Counted from the stretch's first letter, positions 18,658-32,065 are shown. The stretch: DNA of 64,000 nucleotides from Bin34 sp965219935 (GCA_965219935.1 CBDCOU010000003.1:1984001-2048000); one strand, 5' to 3'. The notes: generated by a model from the letters alone, not told the origin. Translations and numbers: made by a program.

Positions 18658-18680
18658 CAACTGATCAGGATATGAGCATC
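18658..18680 (-). other. 3' arm of the 23S rRNA processing stem
   Basis: These 23 bases, between 23S and 5S, are exactly complementary to 21681-21703 in the 16S-23S spacer. The pair would fold into a 23-bp helix closing off the 23S precursor, the usual RNase III substrate. Confidence 0.8.
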
Positions 18681-18704
18681 GTCCGGGTTCCAGACGAAAC
18701 AAAA

Positions 18705-21652
<2,948 letters not shown>

Positions 21653-21680
21653 TTTCGGTTTCATCTGTCACTATTCGTCA

Positions 21681-21703
21681 GATGCTCATATCCTGATCAG
21701 TTG
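21681..21703 (-). other. 5' arm of the 23S rRNA processing stem
   Basis: Exact 23-base complement of 18658-18680. It lies just before the 23S 5' end and directly next to the boxA-like repeat. Confidence 0.8.
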
Positions 21704-21715
21704 TTAATCTGCCGG
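21699..21715 (-). promoter_or_regulatory. Spacer copy of a boxA-like element
   Basis: The 17-mer CGGCAGATTAACAACTG (minus strand) occurs here in the 16S-23S spacer and again at 23521-23537 in the 16S leader. Its core TTAACA matches the heart of the boxA antitermination signal, and the placement (leader and spacer) is that of boxA in other bacteria. Function is inferred. Confidence 0.5.
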
Positions 21716-21755
21716 GACCTCTGCTCCCGCGGTCCGCCCAGTGGCGACACCGCCG

Positions 21756-21829
21756 TGGGTCTGAGTGGACTCGAACCACTGACCCCAGCGTTATCAGCAC
21801 TGTGCTCTAACCGGCTGAGCTACAGACCC
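21756..21829 (-). tRNA. tRNA-Ile (anticodon GAT)
   Basis: A 74-base cloverleaf in the rRNA spacer. The acceptor stem GGGTCTG pairs with CAGACCC, the D stem is GCTC, the anticodon stem CAGTG/CGCTG encloses loop CTGATAA with anticodon GAT, and the T arm is AGTGG-TTCGAGT-CCACT. The CCA end is not encoded. A single tRNA-Ile with no tRNA-Ala partner is noted. Confidence 0.95.
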
Positions 21830-21848
21830 TTCCAGAGGCAGACAACCT

Positions 21849-21867
21849 CTGAAGAGTGGCAAGACGG
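21849..21867 (-). other. 3' arm of the 16S rRNA processing stem
   Basis: These 19 bases are complementary to 23504-23522 with one mismatch position that can form a G-U pair. The helix would enclose the 16S precursor. Confidence 0.7.
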
Positions 21868-21944
21868 AATTGGGTTTACGTTACGAGTTGGATTCGAGGG
21901 CGGGGGCCACCGCATCCGCGGCGCCGGCCGACCCTGTCGATCCG

Positions 21945-23452
<1,508 letters not shown>

Positions 23453-23503
23453 AGTTGTCCTGTCCAATTCAAGTGATTGACAGGAATGGTTTTCCATTCA
23501 CAT

Positions 23504-23522
23504 CCGTCTTACCACTCTTCAG
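23504..23522 (-). other. 5' arm of the 16S rRNA processing stem
   Basis: Complement of 21849-21867 (18 of 19 Watson-Crick pairs, the remaining one G-U capable). It lies between the leader boxA-like copy and the 16S 5' end. Confidence 0.7.
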
Positions 23523-23537
23523 TTGTTAATCTGCCGA
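23521..23537 (-). promoter_or_regulatory. Leader copy of the boxA-like element
   Basis: Identical to the 17-mer at 21699-21715. It is located about 70 bases upstream of 16S and downstream of the promoter at 23583-23611, as expected for boxA. Confidence 0.5.
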
Positions 23538-23582
23538 GCCTCCCCGCGACCCCGGGCCGCGTTCGCAGAGGGCAGGAAGGAA

Positions 23583-23611
23583 ACGATACCAGACCCCCAC
23601 CGGACTGTCAA
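23583..23611 (-). promoter_or_regulatory. rRNA operon promoter
   Basis: On the minus strand a perfect -35 TTGACA (23606-23611) and a -10 TATCGT (23583-23588) are spaced by 17 bases, and TGG precedes the -10 as an extended element. It points into the 16S gene about 130 bases away, giving a leader that holds boxA and the processing stem. Confidence 0.7.
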
Positions 23612-23660
23612 ATCCGGATCGTGGTGATTCGCGCAGGCCCGGAGCCGGAGGCGTCCAACC

Positions 23661-24500
23661 CTACGGGGCCGCGAAGGGGGCCGCGGCCTGTCCGGCCACC
23701 CGCATCCTGAGGTACTGGTGCTCCCAGGGGGATTCCCGCAGGCGCGTGGGACCGTTGCGGATGTCGTGGGCAATGCCGGCCCGTTCCGGGAAGTGGCTGT
23801 AGATCATGAGGCGCCGCGCCCGACCGGAGGCGTTCGCCACCGAGTTGTGAATGAGCAGCGCATGGAACAGAAGCACGGAACCGGCCGGGGCCAGGACATC
23901 CTGGCCGCCGTTGAAGTCCACCAGCTCGGGCCGGACCTGCAGGCCGTTGTCCATCTGGTAGTGCTCCAGGTGCTCCTTGTGGGTGCCGGGCCACACCCGG
24001 ATCGGACCGCTGTCGGCCGTGCATGCGTCCATGGTGATGGCCGAGGACAGGATGTCCTGCGGATAGTTCTGGGCCCGGTAGTAGGCCCAGTCGCTGTGCA
24101 CCGGGAAGCGATCGTCGGCCTCGCGGGCCGTCATGTTCGGCGGCGGCGCCGGCAGCGGCTGCTTGTAGTTGAGCTTCTCCTCCATCAGGATGGGTTCGTC
24201 GTCCATGAGCTGCCGCATGGGATCGAGCAGGCGCGGATCCTCGGACACGGCGGACAGGTACGCCGATAGATCGTTGATTGGCTGGATCTTGCGCACCGTC
24301 CAGTTGCCGTCGCGCTGCCGGACGTCCAGCCGCCGGCTGCGCCGCTCGTTGTGGATGGAGGAGTTGATGATCAGTTCGAGAATGTAGTCGGCTTCGGCCC
24401 GCATGCGGCCGACTTCGTCGTCGTTGAACACAGCGGGCAGAACCAGAAAGCCCTGCTCATCGAACTCGTCCAGTTGAACCTGGGACAGGCGCGTTTCCAT
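23661..24500 (-). CDS. Phytanoyl-CoA dioxygenase (PhyH) family protein
   Basis: A 279-residue Fe(II)/2-oxoglutarate-dependent oxygenase. The iron ligands are read as His135 and Asp137 (VHSDWAYY) and the distal His218 with Arg227-230 binding 2-oxoglutarate (HNSVANASGRARR). The N-terminus DEFDEQGFLVLPAVFNDDEV is the usual PhyH opening. Substrates in this family range from acyl-CoAs to small natural products and cannot be named here. It reads toward the rRNA promoter; a second PhyH gene is encoded 416 bases away on the other strand, but the two share little sequence. Confidence 0.88.
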   Translation of the reverse strand: METRLSQVQLDEFDEQGFLVLPAVFNDDEVGRMRAEADYILELIINSSIHNERRSRRLDVRQRDGNWTVRKIQPINDLSAYLSAVSEDPRLLDPMRQLMDDEPILMEEKLNYKQPLPAPPPNMTAREADDRFPVHSDWAYYRAQNYPQDILSSAITMDACTADSGPIRVWPGTHKEHLEHYQMDNGLQVRPELVDFNGGQDVLAPAGSVLLFHALLIHNSVANASGRARRLMIYSHFPERAGIAHDIRNGPTRLRESPWEHQYLRMRVAGQAAAPFAAP

Positions 24501-24915
24501 CGGTGCAATTCCTCCTGGCCGCCGCGGCGGCCCTGCCTTGGCTCGGAAGCGGGAACAGAAAGCCGATTATACCCACCGGGTCCGGGCCGGAACGACCGGC
24601 AGGGACGGCTTTGTCCAGGATCGGGGCTTCTGGTTGACACCATGGAGTCTCCGTCATGGACCCTTACCTACTTGATCGGCATGGCCGAGAACGTGGGTTA
24701 CGTGCTGGTGACGGATGCCGCGATGCGCAACGTGCCCATCCAGGGCCAGGCCATCGCCGGCAACAACAGCGGCGAGCAGATGTTCTACGCCAGCGAGTAA
24801 AATTGCGTACAAGAGGTATTGGTAGGACGGGGACTGTTCCTGTTGCGGAACAGCCCCCTGCCACGTTTGGCCGTTACGGAAGGTGACGGAAACACCTGTG
24901 GGACAAGGAGAGGTT
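24501..24915. other. Divergent intergenic region between two PhyH genes
   Basis: About 415 bases that must hold promoters for both dioxygenase genes. A 52-residue frame (24642-24800, plus) reads TLTYLIGMAENVGYVLVTDA; it may be a gene remnant but matches no family I know. I see no near-consensus promoter pair. Confidence 0.4.
24642..24800 (+). CDS. Small hypothetical ORF or gene remnant
   Basis: A 52-residue frame with protein-like composition (MAENVGYVLVTDAAMRNVPI, then QGQAIAGNNSGEQMFYASE). It has no clear ribosome-binding site and no known family. It may be the tail of a lost gene; weak support. Confidence 0.22.
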   Translation: MESPSWTLTYLIGMAENVGYVLVTDAAMRNVPIQGQAIAGNNSGEQMFYASE

Positions 24916-25746
24916 ATGCATACGGAAATCACCCAGGCCCAGATTGACACCTATCAAACCCATGGCTTCGTGGTCATGGATGAATTCCTGACCCCCGAGG
25001 AACTGGAGACCTGGCGCGACGCCGTCGACCAGGCCGTGCGCGCACGCAAGGGCCGCAAGCTGGTGGTCGAAGGCGCCGTGGACGACGATCGCTGGAAGGA
25101 CCGCGGTTCCTTCTACGACTACGTCTTTGTGCAGCGCCTCAATCTATGGAAGGACAATCCGGCGGTGAAGGAACTCATCCTGGATCCCCGCATTGGCAAA
25201 ATGGCCACCGAACTGGCCCAGACGGAAGGCATGCGCGTGTGGCACGACCAGGCCCTGATCAAGCAACCCTGGGCCAATGCCACGGCCTGGCACCACGACA
25301 ATCCGAAGTGGTCCTTCTACTCCCCCGATGCAATCAGCATCTGGATCGCGCTGGACGACGCCACCGCCCACAACGGCTGTCTCTATTTCCTGGCCGGGTC
25401 CCACAGGCAGACCACCTACGTCAATGTGCCGATCGCCGAGAACATGTCGGACCTCTTTCGGGAGTATCCCGACTTTGTGAACATGGAATCCATCGCCGCG
25501 CCCATGAAGGCGGGTTCCTGCTCCTTCCACAACGGCTTGCTGGCCCACGGGGCCGGCGCCAACATGACGGCCGGCTGGCGGCGGGCCATGACCTGTGCCT
25601 TCATGCCCTACGGCAGCACCTTCAACGGCATTCAGAACATCCTGACCGACGAACAGGTCGCCGCGTATGACCTCGGGGACGAATTGAACGACGACCGCCA
25701 GAACCCGGTGGTGTACCACAAGGACGAAGCCCTGATTACCGTGTAG
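24916..25746 (+). CDS. Phytanoyl-CoA dioxygenase (PhyH) family protein
   Basis: A 276-residue Fe(II)/2-oxoglutarate oxygenase. His126 and Asp128 (AWHHDNPKW) form the HxD pair; the distal His211 lies in LLAHGAGANMTAGWRR, with Arg222/223 for 2-oxoglutarate. The ATG at 24916 follows AAGGAGAGG by a few bases, better than the in-frame GTG at 24883. The sequence is of the type annotated in many marine genomes for uncharacterised substrates. It converges on the carboxylase operon. Confidence 0.88.
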   Translation: MHTEITQAQIDTYQTHGFVVMDEFLTPEELETWRDAVDQAVRARKGRKLVVEGAVDDDRWKDRGSFYDYVFVQRLNLWKDNPAVKELILDPRIGKMATELAQTEGMRVWHDQALIKQPWANATAWHHDNPKWSFYSPDAISIWIALDDATAHNGCLYFLAGSHRQTTYVNVPIAENMSDLFREYPDFVNMESIAAPMKAGSCSFHNGLLAHGAGANMTAGWRRAMTCAFMPYGSTFNGIQNILTDEQVAAYDLGDELNDDRQNPVVYHKDEALITV

Positions 25747-25829
25747 GGATTCGGGCTTGAACCCGGCACACCAACTCATTAGAACCGGGACCGGTAGGCC
25801 GATTATGCCCACCGGTCCGGGGCGGACAG

Positions 25830-26348
25830 CTACCCGTCGGGAGCCGCTTCCTCCTCCAGCAGGACCAGCATCACGTGGTTGATCTCGACGCGGTCCCCAT
25901 CGGCCACCGCGACCTGGCCCACCACACCGGCCCGCGGCGCGGTGATGTCGTTCTCCATCTTCATCGCCTCGAGCACAACCAAGGTTTGGCCAGCCTCAAC
26001 GGATTCGCCGTCTGCCACAGCCACCGATACCACCAGGCCGGAAATCGGGGCTGTGACCTGCAGGTCGCCCCCCGCGGCGTCGACGGGGCCGCGACCCTTC
26101 ATAAGGGTGCGGGTCGGTTCGTCCTGAACCTCGGCGCGCAGGACTTGGCCGTCAACCGTCACGTCGCAACCTGACACGTCGCTGCTCACCAGCACCTCAT
26201 GGCTGGAGCCGTCGAGCAGCACACTGTACAGTTCGGGAATGCCGCTCTGGGTCAGGTCAACGGATACCGGCTCGCCGTTGACCAGGACGGCGTCCTCTTC
26301 GATGTCCACCACCCAGGACTCGCCGTCGACCTGCACGAAATACCTCAC
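25830..26348 (-). CDS. Biotin carboxyl carrier subunit of acyl-CoA carboxylase
   Basis: A 172-residue biotin acceptor. The C-terminal biotinyl domain has VVLEAMKMENDITAPRAG with the biotinylated Lys in EAMKM, and flanking strands SGLVVSVAVADGESVEAGQ. The N-terminal 90 residues resemble the BT-like linker of propionyl/acyl-CoA carboxylase alpha chains. The GTG start overlaps the biotin carboxylase stop as GTGA, so a long alpha chain seems split into two coupled genes. It ends the operon. Confidence 0.88.
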   Translation of the reverse strand: MRYFVQVDGESWVVDIEEDAVLVNGEPVSVDLTQSGIPELYSVLLDGSSHEVLVSSDVSGCDVTVDGQVLRAEVQDEPTRTLMKGRGPVDAAGGDLQVTAPISGLVVSVAVADGESVEAGQTLVVLEAMKMENDITAPRAGVVGQVAVADGDRVEINHVMLVLLEEEAAPDG

Positions 26349-27859
26349 GAGAGGCCCCGCGTTGCTCGGAGGCGGCCGGTGCGCCGCCAACGGTCGCGCC
26401 GGCTCTGGTCGTCCCCGCGGGACCGCATGTGCACCGCCTGCCTCTGTTCGGCGTGGATCACCATGGCGGCTGCTACCGCCGCCACGCGGGTGTTCCGCTC
26501 CCGTTCCTCCGCATCGTCCTGCAGCCGGCGTCGATCGATGAAGCCGGTATCGAAGTGCCCCATCATGAATTCCGTGCTCTTCATCACCGAAAGGTGGAAG
26601 GGAATCGACGTCTTGATGCCGACAATGCGATATTCGCTCAGGGCCCGCCGCATGCGCATGATGGCTTCGGCCCGGGTCTCGCCCCACACGACGAGTTTGG
26701 CGACCATGGGGTCGTAGTAGAGGTCGACGGGACAGCCGCGATAGAGGCTGCTCTCGACGCGCACACCGGGCCCCGTAGGCTCCTGCACAAAGCTCACAAC
26801 CCCGCTGTTGGGCAGGAAATTGCGGAAGGGATCCTCGGCCGTGATGCGGCACTCGATGGCCCACCCGTTGGGATGGATGTCGGACTGGTTATGGCGCAGG
26901 TGGCGGCCGTCGGCAATGGCAAACTGCTCCCGTACGATGTCGACTCCGGTCACCAGTTCCGTCACCGGGTGTTCCACCTGCAAACGGGTGTTCATCTCCA
27001 GGAAGTAGAACTCGGCACTCGCGCCGTCGAACAGGAACTCCACGGTGCCGGCATTGCGATAGCCGACCGATTCCGCGGCCTGGATGGCAGCCCGCCCCAT
27101 GGCTTCCCGCAACTCGGGACTGCTGACTACGCTGGGTGCTTCCTCAATCAGTTTTTGGTGCCGACGCTGGATGCTGCACTCGCGCTCGCCCAGGTGGATC
27201 GTGTTGCCGAACCGGTCCGCCAGAATCTGGATCTCGATGTGGCGCGAGTTCGCCACATACTTCTCCAGATAGACGTTGTCGTTGCCGAAACTGGCCGCCG
27301 ACTCCCGCCGGGCCGTGGCCAGGGCGGCATCAAACCCCTCCTCGCGGTCCACAATGCGCATGCCCTTGCCCCCGCCGCCGGCCGAAGCCTTGATCATGAG
27401 CGGGAACCCAATCCCATCGGCGCGGGCGCGCAGTTCCGCGTCGTCCAGGCCGCCCGGCGTGCCCGGCAGAATCGGAACGTCAAAGGCCTGAATCGCCTTG
27501 CGCGCCGCCACCTTGTCGCCCATGGTGGCAATGGCATCGGGGGAAGGCCCGACAAACACCATGCCGGCATCGGCCACGGCATGGGCGAACTCGGAGTTTT
27601 CCGCCAGGAAGCCGTAGCCCGGATGCACGGCATCCACGCCGGCCCGCCGCGCCACATCCACGATGCGATCCATGCGGAGATAGCTGTCCGCACTGGCCGG
27701 CCCGCCCACGTGGTAGGCCTCGTCGGCATAGCGGACATGCAGGGCGGCCCGGTCCGCGTCCGAAAAGATGGCCACCGTGCGGATACCGCGCTCCTGGCAG
27801 GAACGGATGACCCGTACCGCCACCTCGCCGCGGTTGGCAATCAGAACCTTGCGAAACAT
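26345..27859 (-). CDS. accC: Biotin carboxylase subunit of acyl-CoA carboxylase
   Basis: A 504-residue ATP-grasp enzyme that carboxylates biotin with ATP and bicarbonate. It starts MFRKVLIANRGEVAVRVIRS and shows KASAGGGGKGMR (ATP-binding Gly-rich loop), EMNTRLQVEHPVTE (catalytic site) and HPGYGFLAEN. After about residue 445 it has an Arg-rich tail of some 55 residues not typical of AccC. It lies 57 bases downstream of the carboxyltransferase gene and overlaps the carrier gene. Confidence 0.93.
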   Translation of the reverse strand: MFRKVLIANRGEVAVRVIRSCQERGIRTVAIFSDADRAALHVRYADEAYHVGGPASADSYLRMDRIVDVARRAGVDAVHPGYGFLAENSEFAHAVADAGMVFVGPSPDAIATMGDKVAARKAIQAFDVPILPGTPGGLDDAELRARADGIGFPLMIKASAGGGGKGMRIVDREEGFDAALATARRESAASFGNDNVYLEKYVANSRHIEIQILADRFGNTIHLGERECSIQRRHQKLIEEAPSVVSSPELREAMGRAAIQAAESVGYRNAGTVEFLFDGASAEFYFLEMNTRLQVEHPVTELVTGVDIVREQFAIADGRHLRHNQSDIHPNGWAIECRITAEDPFRNFLPNSGVVSFVQEPTGPGVRVESSLYRGCPVDLYYDPMVAKLVVWGETRAEAIMRMRRALSEYRIVGIKTSIPFHLSVMKSTEFMMGHFDTGFIDRRRLQDDAEERERNTRVAAVAAAMVIHAEQRQAVHMRSRGDDQSRRDRWRRTGRLRATRGLS

Positions 27860-27916
27860 CGTTCAACGCATGGAGGGGGAGGAGTGGACGCGGCCGAATA
27901 ATCCCGAACCGACGGG

Positions 27917-29485
27917 TCAGAGCGGGATGTTGCCGTGCTTCTTGGGCGGCAGCTGGGCCTGTTTGTTCTGCAGCATCTCCAGCGCGTTGATGAGCCTGGG
28001 CCGCGTTTCATGGGGCTCGATGATGTCGTCCAGGTATCCGCTCTCGGCGGCGATGAACGGATTGGTGAAGCGATCGCGGTACTCCTCCACCAATTCCGCC
28101 TTGCGCTGCACCGGATCTTCGGCCGCCTGTATCTCGCGCCGGTAAATGACATTGACGGCACCGTCGGCCCCCATGACCGCAATTTCCGCAGTCGGCCAAG
28201 CCAGCACCAGGTCGGCGCCGGTCTGGCGGGGGTTCATCACGCAATAGGCTCCCCCGTAGGCCTTGCGCACAATCACCGTCACCTTGGGCACCGTAGCCTC
28301 GCAGAAGGCATACAGCAGCTTGGCCCCGTGACGGATCACCCCGTCGTGCTCCTGGTCAACCCCCGGCAGGAAACCGGGCACATCCTCGAACACGACCAGG
28401 GGAATGTTGAACGCATCGCAGAACCGCACGAAACGGGCGCCCTTCTGGCTGGAGTTGACATCCAGGACGCCGGCCAGAACCTGAGGCTGCTGCGCCACAA
28501 TGCCGACCGCACGGCCGTGCAGGCGGGCAAACCCGGTCAGGATGTTGCCGGCCCAGTTCTCGTGCACCTGCATGAACTGGCCGCCGTCGACAATGCGCTC
28601 GATCACCTCCAGCATGTCGTAACCCCGATTCGGATTGTCCGGCACCAGGGAATCCAAGGCCGTGTCCTGGCGCAACGGATCGTCCTTGCTGGGCAGAATG
28701 ACGGGATCGCTCAGATTGTTGTCCGGCAGGTAGCCCAGCAGCTGCCGGGCCAGGAACAGCGCATCCTCTTCGCTGGACGCGGAGAAGTGGGCCACGCCGG
28801 AACGGCCGGTATGCACGTTGGCGCCGCCCAGCTCCTCAAGCGTGACCTCTTCCTGCGTCACCGCGCGCAACACGTCGGGGCCGGTCACGAACATCTGGCT
28901 GGACTGTTCGACCATGAAGATGAAGTCCGTCAGCGCCGGGCTGTAGACCGCACCGCCGGCGCAGGGGCCCATGATGATGGACAGTTGAGGCACGACACCG
29001 GAGGCCAGGGTATTGCGCCGGAAGATCTCGGAATAGCCGGCAAGAGACTTGACCCCCTCCTGGATGCGGGCGCCGCCCGATTCGACAAAGCCGACCACGG
29101 GCGCGCCGTTCTCCATCGCCTGATCCAAAATGCGACAGATCTTGGCTGCATGCCGATGGCTGACGGTACCGCCCATGACCGTGAAGTCCTGGGCATAGAC
29201 ATAGACCAGGCGCCCATCCACAGTCCCATATCCCGTGACGACTCCATCCCCGGGAATGCGCGTGTCTGTCTGCCCCTTCGGCGGCGCGTCGTCCATGACA
29301 AAGCGACCCGTCTCGCGGAAGGAGGCACGGTCGAGGAACATTTCCAGCCGTTCCCGGGCCGTGTACTTGCCGCGTGCCTTGTGGCGTGCGATCCGTTCCT
29401 CGCCGCCACCTGCCAGGGCGTCCGTTCTCAGTTGGTCAAGGCGAGCCGACAGTGCCTGTGCCGTCTCGGTATAGGTGTCAGCCAT
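27917..29485 (-). CDS. Acyl-CoA (acetyl/propionyl-CoA) carboxylase carboxyltransferase subunit
   Basis: A 522-residue crotonase-fold carboxyltransferase of the PccB/AccD5 type, moving CO2 from carboxybiotin to an acyl-CoA. Signature segments are FVESGGARIQEGV and MGPCAGGAVYSPALTDFIF in the N-terminal half, and FEDVPGFLPGVDQEH and KAYGGAYCVMNPRQTGAD in the C-terminal half. The length matches propionyl-CoA carboxylase beta. The ATG at 29485 overlaps the oxidoreductase stop by eight bases. Acetyl- versus propionyl-CoA preference cannot be read with certainty. Confidence 0.92.
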   Translation of the reverse strand: MADTYTETAQALSARLDQLRTDALAGGGEERIARHKARGKYTARERLEMFLDRASFRETGRFVMDDAPPKGQTDTRIPGDGVVTGYGTVDGRLVYVYAQDFTVMGGTVSHRHAAKICRILDQAMENGAPVVGFVESGGARIQEGVKSLAGYSEIFRRNTLASGVVPQLSIIMGPCAGGAVYSPALTDFIFMVEQSSQMFVTGPDVLRAVTQEEVTLEELGGANVHTGRSGVAHFSASSEEDALFLARQLLGYLPDNNLSDPVILPSKDDPLRQDTALDSLVPDNPNRGYDMLEVIERIVDGGQFMQVHENWAGNILTGFARLHGRAVGIVAQQPQVLAGVLDVNSSQKGARFVRFCDAFNIPLVVFEDVPGFLPGVDQEHDGVIRHGAKLLYAFCEATVPKVTVIVRKAYGGAYCVMNPRQTGADLVLAWPTAEIAVMGADGAVNVIYRREIQAAEDPVQRKAELVEEYRDRFTNPFIAAESGYLDDIIEPHETRPRLINALEMLQNKQAQLPPKKHGNIPL

Positions 29486-30542
29486 CAGGCCACTCCCGCC
29501 AGTCGTGCAGGTCCACAAGAACTTTGCCGTAGCCGATTCCAGAGCACAGATGCCGGACGGCTGCGCCGTAGCCGCGGGCACCGAACACCCGGTCGACCAC
29601 CGGGTTCAGACTGCCTTCGAAGACCAGGCGCATCACGCGTTCGTAGTCGGCCTGGGTGCCCATCGTGCTGCCGCGCAACGAAAGGTGGTTCATGAACAAC
29701 CGGTTGACGGGTATCCGCGCGTCGTAGCCGCTGGTTCCGCCCACCGTCACAATGCGCCCTCCCTTGACCAGCGCCCCCATGGACGACGCAAAGGTCGCGG
29801 AACCCACGTTGTCCACCACCATGTCCACTCCACCCTGGCCGGATGCCGCGCGCACCGCGCGTGTCCAGCGCGGCTCCCCGCTTATGTCCAAGCTCCAATC
29901 CGCCCCTTCCTCCATTGCCCGGGCCGCCTTGGCGGCGGAACTGGCCAGCACTAGCACGCGGGCACCGCGGAACCGGGCAATCTGCTGGGCAGCGACATTG
30001 ACGCCGCCCCCAGCCCCGACTACCAGCACCTGCTCGCCCGGCTGCAGCCGGCCCACTTCAATCAGGCTGTGCCAGGCAGTCAGATAGGTCAGCGAGGCCG
30101 CCGCGGCCGCTTGCAGGTCAAAGCCGGCGGGAATCTCAATCAGGTTGCGCGCGGGCACGGCTGCGTACTCCGCCATGACCCCGGGAACACTTTCCCCCAG
30201 AATGCCAAATGAATCGCAGAGATTGTGGCGCCCCTCGTGGCAGCGCACACAGCGACCACACCAGATGCCGTTGTTGGCCGTAACCCACTGACCGGACTGC
30301 CAGCCGGCAACCTGGGAACCCACCTCAACGATCTCCCCACAGAAATCACTGCCGGGTATGTGCGGCAGAGCCAGGCCGATGCCGGGCCAGCCGATCCGAA
30401 CCCAGTCGTCCAGGCGATTCAGGGCGCCATACCGGACCCGGATCGCGACCTCGTCGGGACCACAGACGGGATCGGGCACACTCTCTCCATAGAGGTAGGA
30501 GTCGGTATCGAGGCCGAACTCCCGGATTTGAATGGCGTTCAT
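29478..30542 (-). CDS. Zinc-binding-dehydrogenase-type MDR oxidoreductase
   Basis: A 354-residue medium-chain dehydrogenase/reductase. The structural-zinc cysteines are present (CGRCVRCHEGRHNLC), and the NAD(P) site is VLVVGAGGGVNVAAQQIA. Usual catalytic-zinc ligands are missing: the GHE motif is replaced by GSDFCGE and the first Cys by NRLDD, so it resembles quinone/enoyl-CoA reductases, which need no catalytic zinc. It heads the carboxylase operon and might reduce an unsaturated acyl-CoA feeding it. The ATG at 30542 is preferred to an upstream TTG at 30566. Confidence 0.85.
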   Translation of the reverse strand: MNAIQIREFGLDTDSYLYGESVPDPVCGPDEVAIRVRYGALNRLDDWVRIGWPGIGLALPHIPGSDFCGEIVEVGSQVAGWQSGQWVTANNGIWCGRCVRCHEGRHNLCDSFGILGESVPGVMAEYAAVPARNLIEIPAGFDLQAAAAASLTYLTAWHSLIEVGRLQPGEQVLVVGAGGGVNVAAQQIARFRGARVLVLASSAAKAARAMEEGADWSLDISGEPRWTRAVRAASGQGGVDMVVDNVGSATFASSMGALVKGGRIVTVGGTSGYDARIPVNRLFMNHLSLRGSTMGTQADYERVMRLVFEGSLNPVVDRVFGARGYGAAVRHLCSGIGYGKVLVDLHDWREWPDG

Positions 30543-30737
30543 GGATGCGGAGACGGGGAAACTCAAAGGGCGAGACTGCCGGAAGTTGCGGCGTAGTCAC
30601 CGTGCGAGTCTACTCCAATACTCCGTTCAGACACGGTCCACGCAACGGCGAATTCGACGGCGCTCCGACACCGTGCGTCAGTGTGCAGGTACCCCGACAG
30701 GCATCGCGAACGGCTCCCTCCAGCTCTAGCTGGTTGT

Positions 30738-30743
30738 TATATT
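30738..30743 (+). promoter_or_regulatory. Candidate extended -10 of birA
   Basis: TATATT at 30738-30743 is preceded by TGT (an extended -10 pattern) 40 bases before the birA ATG. No good -35 hexamer is present. Confidence 0.35.
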
Positions 30744-30782
30744 GATTCCTCACTCCTTCGATTGTGTGCACACGGCAGGGCC

Positions 30783-31604
30783 ATGGACTACAGCGACGTC
30801 GAGGCCAGCCTCGGAAACCAGGCAATCGGCCACACCGTCTACACCTACCGGCGCTGCCGCTCCACCATGGATGTGGTCCACTCGCTGGCATGGACCCATC
30901 CCGGCGGCACGTTGGTCTTCGCCGAGGTCCAGACGGCAGGCAGGGGACGCCACCAGCGCAAATGGGTGGATGTCGGCGGCTGCTCCATCGCCGTGAGCAT
31001 CCTGTTGCGGGATCGGCTTTGGGACGGAACCGGAGGCGGCACACCTCTGCTTTCGGGCCTGGCGGTCCTGGAGGCGATCGAGGAAACCCATCCGGGACTA
31101 CGCGACCTGGCTCTGGACTGGCCCAACGACGTGGTGCATGCGCCTGCAAACTCACATCCGCGCAAGGTGGCGGGCATACTGCTGGAAGCGGGCCGGGATC
31201 CGCATGGTTCCCCCTATGCAGTCCTGGGCATCGGCATTAACGTCAACCACACTCCCAACCAACTACCACCAACACCGGGATCCCGCGTGCCGCCTACATC
31301 GCTGCGCATGGTGGCCGGCTGCCGGATCAGCCGACGCCGCCTGGCCGTTTCCCTGTGCCGCAGATTGTCCGTTCATCTCTATAGAGAACGAACCACGGGA
31401 GTCCGTTCCCGCATCTGGGAGGGACGCCTGCACACTCTGGGCCACCGCGTCAGTGCCAGAAGCCCCGGAACCACGGATCCGCCATTGACGGGCATCGCGG
31501 AAGGCACAGACCAAGACGGCACCTTGCTGGTCAGGGATGGCGACGGTCTCCTGCACAGGCTACTGGCCGGTGAAGTCACACTATCCACATTTCAAATTCA
31601 GTAG
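30783..31604 (+). CDS. birA: Biotin-[acyl-CoA carboxylase] ligase
   Basis: A 273-residue enzyme that attaches biotin to the carrier lysine using ATP. It has the biotin-binding loop GRGRHQRKW, the segment LDWPNDVV and KVAGILLEAG, plus a C-terminal SH3-like part. There is no N-terminal DNA-binding helix-turn-helix, so it is a ligase without repressor function. It is divergently transcribed from the acyl-CoA carboxylase operon, which supplies its substrate. Confidence 0.9.
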   Translation: MDYSDVEASLGNQAIGHTVYTYRRCRSTMDVVHSLAWTHPGGTLVFAEVQTAGRGRHQRKWVDVGGCSIAVSILLRDRLWDGTGGGTPLLSGLAVLEAIEETHPGLRDLALDWPNDVVHAPANSHPRKVAGILLEAGRDPHGSPYAVLGIGINVNHTPNQLPPTPGSRVPPTSLRMVAGCRISRRRLAVSLCRRLSVHLYRERTTGVRSRIWEGRLHTLGHRVSARSPGTTDPPLTGIAEGTDQDGTLLVRDGDGLLHRLLAGEVTLSTFQIQ

Positions 31605-32065
31605 AGAAGATTGGAGTTGCATGCACTGCCAGTGGTAGCAACACCGGGCCGTCCAATCGTGGTGCCGCCGCACGGCCGCTAAGGGCACCGTTTCAATCTC
31701 GTTGATATGGGTTTGGATGCGGCCTGGCCCCTTCCTCGGGGTTCCGGCCCTGTCGCCACAGGGCATGCTGATACGCTTCTGGAAGGCGCGGACGGTCTTC
31801 TGCCCGGGTAGTCGCGACTTTGGTACCCAACGAGGGATCCAAGTCAACCAATTTGCAATGACCCGAATATCGCTTAGGGTAGTCCGACAGGCATTCGGAC
31901 CGGAGGGGACCCTCGGAATGTTGCGGACCACAAGCGGACGCAATCAATTGCTTCCTATCCCGAGCCCGACAGTGGGAGACGTTGAGTCTGCCCTGGGTAT
32001 GGCGGTTGGATGCCCCTGCCTTGGTGCAAGGTAGGGAACCCGTCTGCGGTTAAGGAGGCAGTTCG
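31605..32065. other. Gene-free stretch between birA and the WD40 gene
   Basis: About 460 bases with overlapping short frames on both strands (for example 31702-32034 plus and 31581-31943 minus), none resembling a known family. A clear AAGGAGG at 32052-32058 belongs to the WD40 gene. Otherwise nothing recognised. Confidence 0.4.

Noticed and set aside
26349..26864. 5' extension of the biotin carrier frame
   Set aside because: It runs antisense-like through the biotin carboxylase gene in another frame; the GTG at 26348 with GTGA overlap is the sensible start.
31581..32034. Overlapping frames on both strands between birA and the WD40 gene
   Set aside because: Neither has family-like motifs nor a ribosome-binding site; support is too weak to call a gene.
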